Below, piece by piece: positions 60,920 through 64,000 of a DNA stretch of 64,000 nt. The DNA lies in the NCBI RefSeq assembly GCF_034427655.1, contig NZ_JAXOFX010000006.1, positions 1-64,000 on the forward strand, written 5' to 3'. Each line of letters begins with the position of its first letter. Position 1 is the stretch's first letter. This stretch comes from Robertmurraya_A mangrovi (lineage in GTDB: Bacteria > Bacillota > Bacilli > Bacillales > Cytobacillaceae). Both the position numbers and the translations under genes were made by a program. The notes below the pieces were generated by a model. The model worked only from the letters and a program-made list of their open reading frames with translations. It made no database searches and was not told the DNA's origin.

Positions 60920-63900
60920 TTAATCTAGATAAACGTCTATTCTTTCGATTTTTCCGTCCCTTATATCCTTTGCATACGGTGCTTGAATCCATGGTCCATC
61001 AATTTCAACTTTACTTCCATCCACTTGAAGTACATACTTCCTTGTACTAGCACCTCTAGGACCAAAAGTGTTTTTACCCGAAGGATTATGGTAGGTTACA
61101 TCAGTATGTCCTAATAATTTGAAATGAACTTCTCCGTTTGCATCAAATAGCCATGATGGTAAAACAGGCTGTAACTTTAAGGCTAATCCGGATTCTTTAA
61201 CGGTGAAGGCTTCTTTACCAACCATCATGTATTGCCAAATGCTTAAAAATTCAGCAGTCGTTCCACTCAGTCTGGCAACAAACCCTTGACCATGAAGACT
61301 TTCATCTGGATTCACACTGCTTGCAATAAAGGATGAGTTTTCAAGGATGCTTCTACCGTAAACCTCTGGGTCCATGAAAGGAGGAAGTACATTTTTTATA
61401 TCCTCAAAAAACTCTTCATATAATCCAGATTTCAAAACACTAAGAAGATATTTGAATTCCATATGCATGAAGATTGATTCTCGCTCCAACCAGCCTGGTG
61501 TGAAAGCTCTTGCTCGACCAATTTCAAAGGTCTGTTCTTCTAATGAAGTAGATGTTTTATACATTTTCAGCTTCGTGTCAAAAATCTCAGAATTCCTTAC
61601 ATGGTCATAAATCGATTTAGCGGTTGTGAAGTCCGCACTCTTCAGCTCTCTTGCAGGACCTTCAAGGAAGTGTGGAAGCATAGAAACATCAAATTCTTCA
61701 ACTTTTACAACCGGAAGTCCCTTTTTGTTTTTCTTCTCCACGCCACTTTCATCGGTAATTTTCTCCCATTTCACTGCTTCGAAGTAGAAATAGGTAGGAA
61801 TCAGTCCATCGCCTATTTTTGTTGCGCGAGTAATTCCTAATTTTGTTTTTTCTAGCATCCTTTTTGCAAATTCAGTTATCTTCAGGATAGAGAAACTCTC
61901 CTCTTCTCCATTAAAGCCATTTCGAACTTCTTCACGGTATTGCTCACGAGCACTTGCTACTGAATTCCAATAGTCGAAATCGTTCAATTGACCCGTTTCG
62001 TATTGTGTGAGGTTGTTATTTATAGAATTTAGTAAGCTACCTACTTCGGTTGGAAGGAAAACTTCACCCTCTACCTGTTGCCCAGTTGCAAGAACAAACT
62101 CTAGAACACGTTTTAGCTCAAGTGTTTCACTCATTGCTGAACCAAATAAGCCTGGTAGTCCGTTCATCGAATCATTCCAGCCTGGTTTATTTGCTTCCAT
62201 CTCCACACCCATTCCATAAGGGTCCAGTGTAGAAAATTTAATGAGTGCTAGATTAAATAATTTGCTGTATAGGTTGGATGTAAAGTAATCACCATTTGGT
62301 TTCTTCACCCAATTTGAATCTGTTTGGTGTCCTTCCTCCACAATGGCTTCATACTGACGAACCTTCCCATCAGTAAGAACATATTTCTCCGAACGAGGAA
62401 GAACAAATACAGGGCTATGAAAATACTTGTAGTCAGTGTCCTCAAATAATAGCTGCTTCTTTTTGTCCGGGAAAACCTTCAAGTAGTTTTCAATTAAATC
62501 CAGATTATAAGTCCAGTGATCCATCCAATAACCTTCACCGAACTCCGCCTCAATCTTTTGGTTACTCTTTGAAAGAACCTTCTTAAGAAATTCAGGAAGC
62601 GATACTTCTAGCTGAATACCTTTATCCGTGATCGTCTGAAGTAAATCACCTGGTGTATACGTTCCCGCAAGCTTGTTTTTAACAAAATCCGCATCAGTTG
62701 CCTCAGTTACCATCTCCTCAAGCCAGTTCCAATCTTGCTTCTTTGAAATTTCAAAGCTAGCTCCTTTCACGACAAGAGGATTATATCCATCGGCTTGAAT
62801 CAAACTCATGAACAGCTTGATATTATAATCGCCTGTTTCAGGATGGAAGAAGACATCATTACGACGATTTTGATTTACATCACGAAAGTTCCCATTTCCT
62901 TGGGAGAAGAACTCAGGAGCGAGCGAGAAAAAGTTATAGTCTCTTTCAAGGTCGCCGTGTTTTCTTGAGTATACATAATAGATAAATGGCTCATGGTCCG
63001 TTTCTAATAAAACTGGGTATCCCCCGCGTAGTACATTGTCAAGGTAGCTCTGATTGACATAAGCATCAAATAATGGTGAACGTGTTTTTGTTTTTATATC
63101 TTCCGTAATTTCAGAAACAAGACTTTGACTTTCTCGATATTTTTGTTCCATATAGCCACTTGTCATGATTTCAGCAGCCTTGTTATTCATGATGTTGATA
63201 TCCTTCACATGACCAACAAGTGTATAGAATGAAATCTTCTCATTTTGTGCTAGTTCCTTGCCTAAGCCAGAGAAACCGCATGGTACTTTATTGGAAGTTA
63301 CCGGATTCGCACCAGTTAATTCATCAATGGATTTCATTTCAAACTCGTTAGGGTAAGAAAGAGAGCTGTTATACCCAAAAATCAGTTCAGCATCTACGAT
63401 CGGTGAGATCAAATTGCCTTCTTCCGTAAAGCTTAAATAAAAATGCCCTTTCGAAACTTCTTCCACCTCTGCGGAATCATTGGTTGATGAACGTACTCTA
63501 TAATAAGGAATGCCATTTTCAAGATTGAAAACATCCATCCAGCTTTTTAGCGTGTTACCAACTGCTTTATAAGCAGCATCATCCACGCCAAAAGGAATGA
63601 TGGCTGGAAGTCCGTCGAGCACTTCAAGTTCCATTGTCTTTGCTGAAATATTTTCGATTTCAACCTTACGAACTAAAGCACCGAAGTTTTCATTCGGAAG
63701 GGTAAAATAGGTGACGAGCGTTTTCAATCCCTCTTGCTCATTCACTTCTTCAATTTTCAACTCATTTTCTTTTATAAACATATTTCTAGTGCGACCCTTA
63801 GTCGAGCCATGGGATGCAAATGGTTCGATGATAGTCGTTCCGTTTTCAGCTGTCTTTTTGATAAATGTACGGAATCCGTTCATCGATACTCTCTGGTATG

Positions 63901-64000
63901 CTTGGTTAGCTGGGAAAAATTCTGTAATGGCATGGTTTTTATCCTGAACGCCAAAGCTCACCATTGCCTGTCCACGATTAACATAAAATGACCAGATTGG
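60920..64000 (-). CDS. GH94/GH161-like beta-glucan phosphorylase, 5' end outside window
   Basis: A frame of more than 1020 residues that runs off the right edge; the codons before the first internal ATG (63964) are also open and read FYVNRGQAMVSFG, so the true start lies outside. It is a disaccharide/oligosaccharide phosphorylase of the GH94 or GH161 type (GH161 is known for beta-1,3-oligoglucan), with GYWMDHWTYNLDLIENYL, the catalytic region around KPGWNDSMNGLPGLFGSAMSET and the GRSILENSSFIAS segment. Assignment between families is inference. Confidence 0.85.
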   Translation of the reverse strand, partial: PIWSFYVNRGQAMVSFGVQDKNHAITEFFPANQAYQRVSMNGFRTFIKKTAENGTTIIEPFASHGSTKGRTRNMFIKENELKIEEVNEQEGLKTLVTYFTLPNENFGALVRKVEIENISAKTMELEVLDGLPAIIPFGVDDAAYKAVGNTLKSWMDVFNLENGIPYYRVRSSTNDSAEVEEVSKGHFYLSFTEEGNLISPIVDAELIFGYNSSLSYPNEFEMKSIDELTGANPVTSNKVPCGFSGLGKELAQNEKISFYTLVGHVKDINIMNNKAAEIMTSGYMEQKYRESQSLVSEITEDIKTKTRSPLFDAYVNQSYLDNVLRGGYPVLLETDHEPFIYYVYSRKHGDLERDYNFFSLAPEFFSQGNGNFRDVNQNRRNDVFFHPETGDYNIKLFMSLIQADGYNPLVVKGASFEISKKQDWNWLEEMVTEATDADFVKNKLAGTYTPGDLLQTITDKGIQLEVSLPEFLKKVLSKSNQKIEAEFGEGYWMDHWTYNLDLIENYLKVFPDKKKQLLFEDTDYKYFHSPVFVLPRSEKYVLTDGKVRQYEAIVEEGHQTDSNWVKKPNGDYFTSNLYSKLFNLALIKFSTLDPYGMGVEMEANKPGWNDSMNGLPGLFGSAMSETLELKRVLEFVLATGQQVEGEVFLPTEVGSLLNSINNNLTQYETGQLNDFDYWNSVASAREQYREEVRNGFNGEEESFSILKITEFAKRMLEKTKLGITRATKIGDGLIPTYFYFEAVKWEKITDESGVEKKNKKGLPVVKVEEFDVSMLPHFLEGPARELKSADFTTAKSIYDHVRNSEIFDTKLKMYKTSTSLEEQTFEIGRARAFTPGWLERESIFMHMEFKYLLSVLKSGLYEEFFEDIKNVLPPFMDPEVYGRSILENSSFIASSVNPDESLHGQGFVARLSGTTAEFLSIWQYMMVGKEAFTVKESGLALKLQPVLPSWLFDANGEVHFKLLGHTDVTYHNPSGKNTFGPRGASTRKYVLQVDGSKVEIDGPWIQAPYAKDIRDGKIERIDVYLD

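Overview
The window looks like a stretch of chromosome from a low-GC, probably spore-forming member of the Bacillaceae. The signs are strong AGGAGG-type ribosome binding sites, frequent TTG/GTG starts, T-box leaders on aminoacyl-tRNA synthetase genes, a KinA/KinE-like PAS kinase, three DUF3231 proteins, an SdpI-family protein and a ResA/CcdA pair. I see no rRNA, tRNA, CRISPR array or prophage. The only transposon sequence is the end of an IS at the left edge.

Positions 1-30 kb are a mosaic of mostly single genes: four GNAT acetyltransferases, two APH-type phosphotransferases, an AadK-like adenylyltransferase, two ArsR/XRE-type regulators, DinB, VOC, PaiB-like and methyltransferase proteins, small membrane proteins and DUF proteins. 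Within it lie a T-box-controlled asnS, an orphan PAS kinase, a self-contained XRE repressor/membrane protein pair with a palindromic operator, and a uridine-kinase-like gene broken by one in-frame stop. Positions 27-31 kb hold DUF2785, CorA, a histidine phosphatase, a long palindromic repeat, a protein of eleven 14-residue repeats and a STAS protein.

Positions 31-45 kb hold a 397-residue threonyl-tRNA synthetase without the editing domain, behind two tandem threonine T-boxes and one promoter. They are followed by an aldehyde dehydrogenase, a chemoreceptor, a VanRS-like two-component pair, a secreted M14 carboxypeptidase behind a possible attenuator, and an old-yellow-enzyme reductase.

Positions 45-53.3 kb form a thiol/sulfur block, all on the minus strand: an OmpR-type regulator whose phospho-acceptor Asp is Glu, a ResA-like gene with an in-frame TGA, CcdA, a membrane protein, OsmC, a membrane rhodanese, two rhodanese-MBL persulfide-dioxygenase-like paralogs, glutaredoxin, TauE/SafE exporter, DsrE-like and TusA-rhodanese proteins. 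This resembles the cst-type persulfide detoxification operons. Inverted repeats of the form ATACC-N6-GGTAT sit in its promoter regions, one of them exactly between the -35 and -10 boxes, but no CstR/CsoR gene and no sulfide:quinone reductase lie in the window.

Positions 53.4-64 kb hold DUF4023, a YdeI-like protein, a rhamnogalacturonan-acetylesterase-like SGNH hydrolase, a tandem duplication of a small holin-like (type I) toxin locus, an MFS transporter, an aldo/keto reductase, a GH30 glycosidase, and a GH94/GH161-like phosphorylase that runs off the right edge. The last genes suggest uptake and breakdown of beta-glucan-type oligosaccharides.
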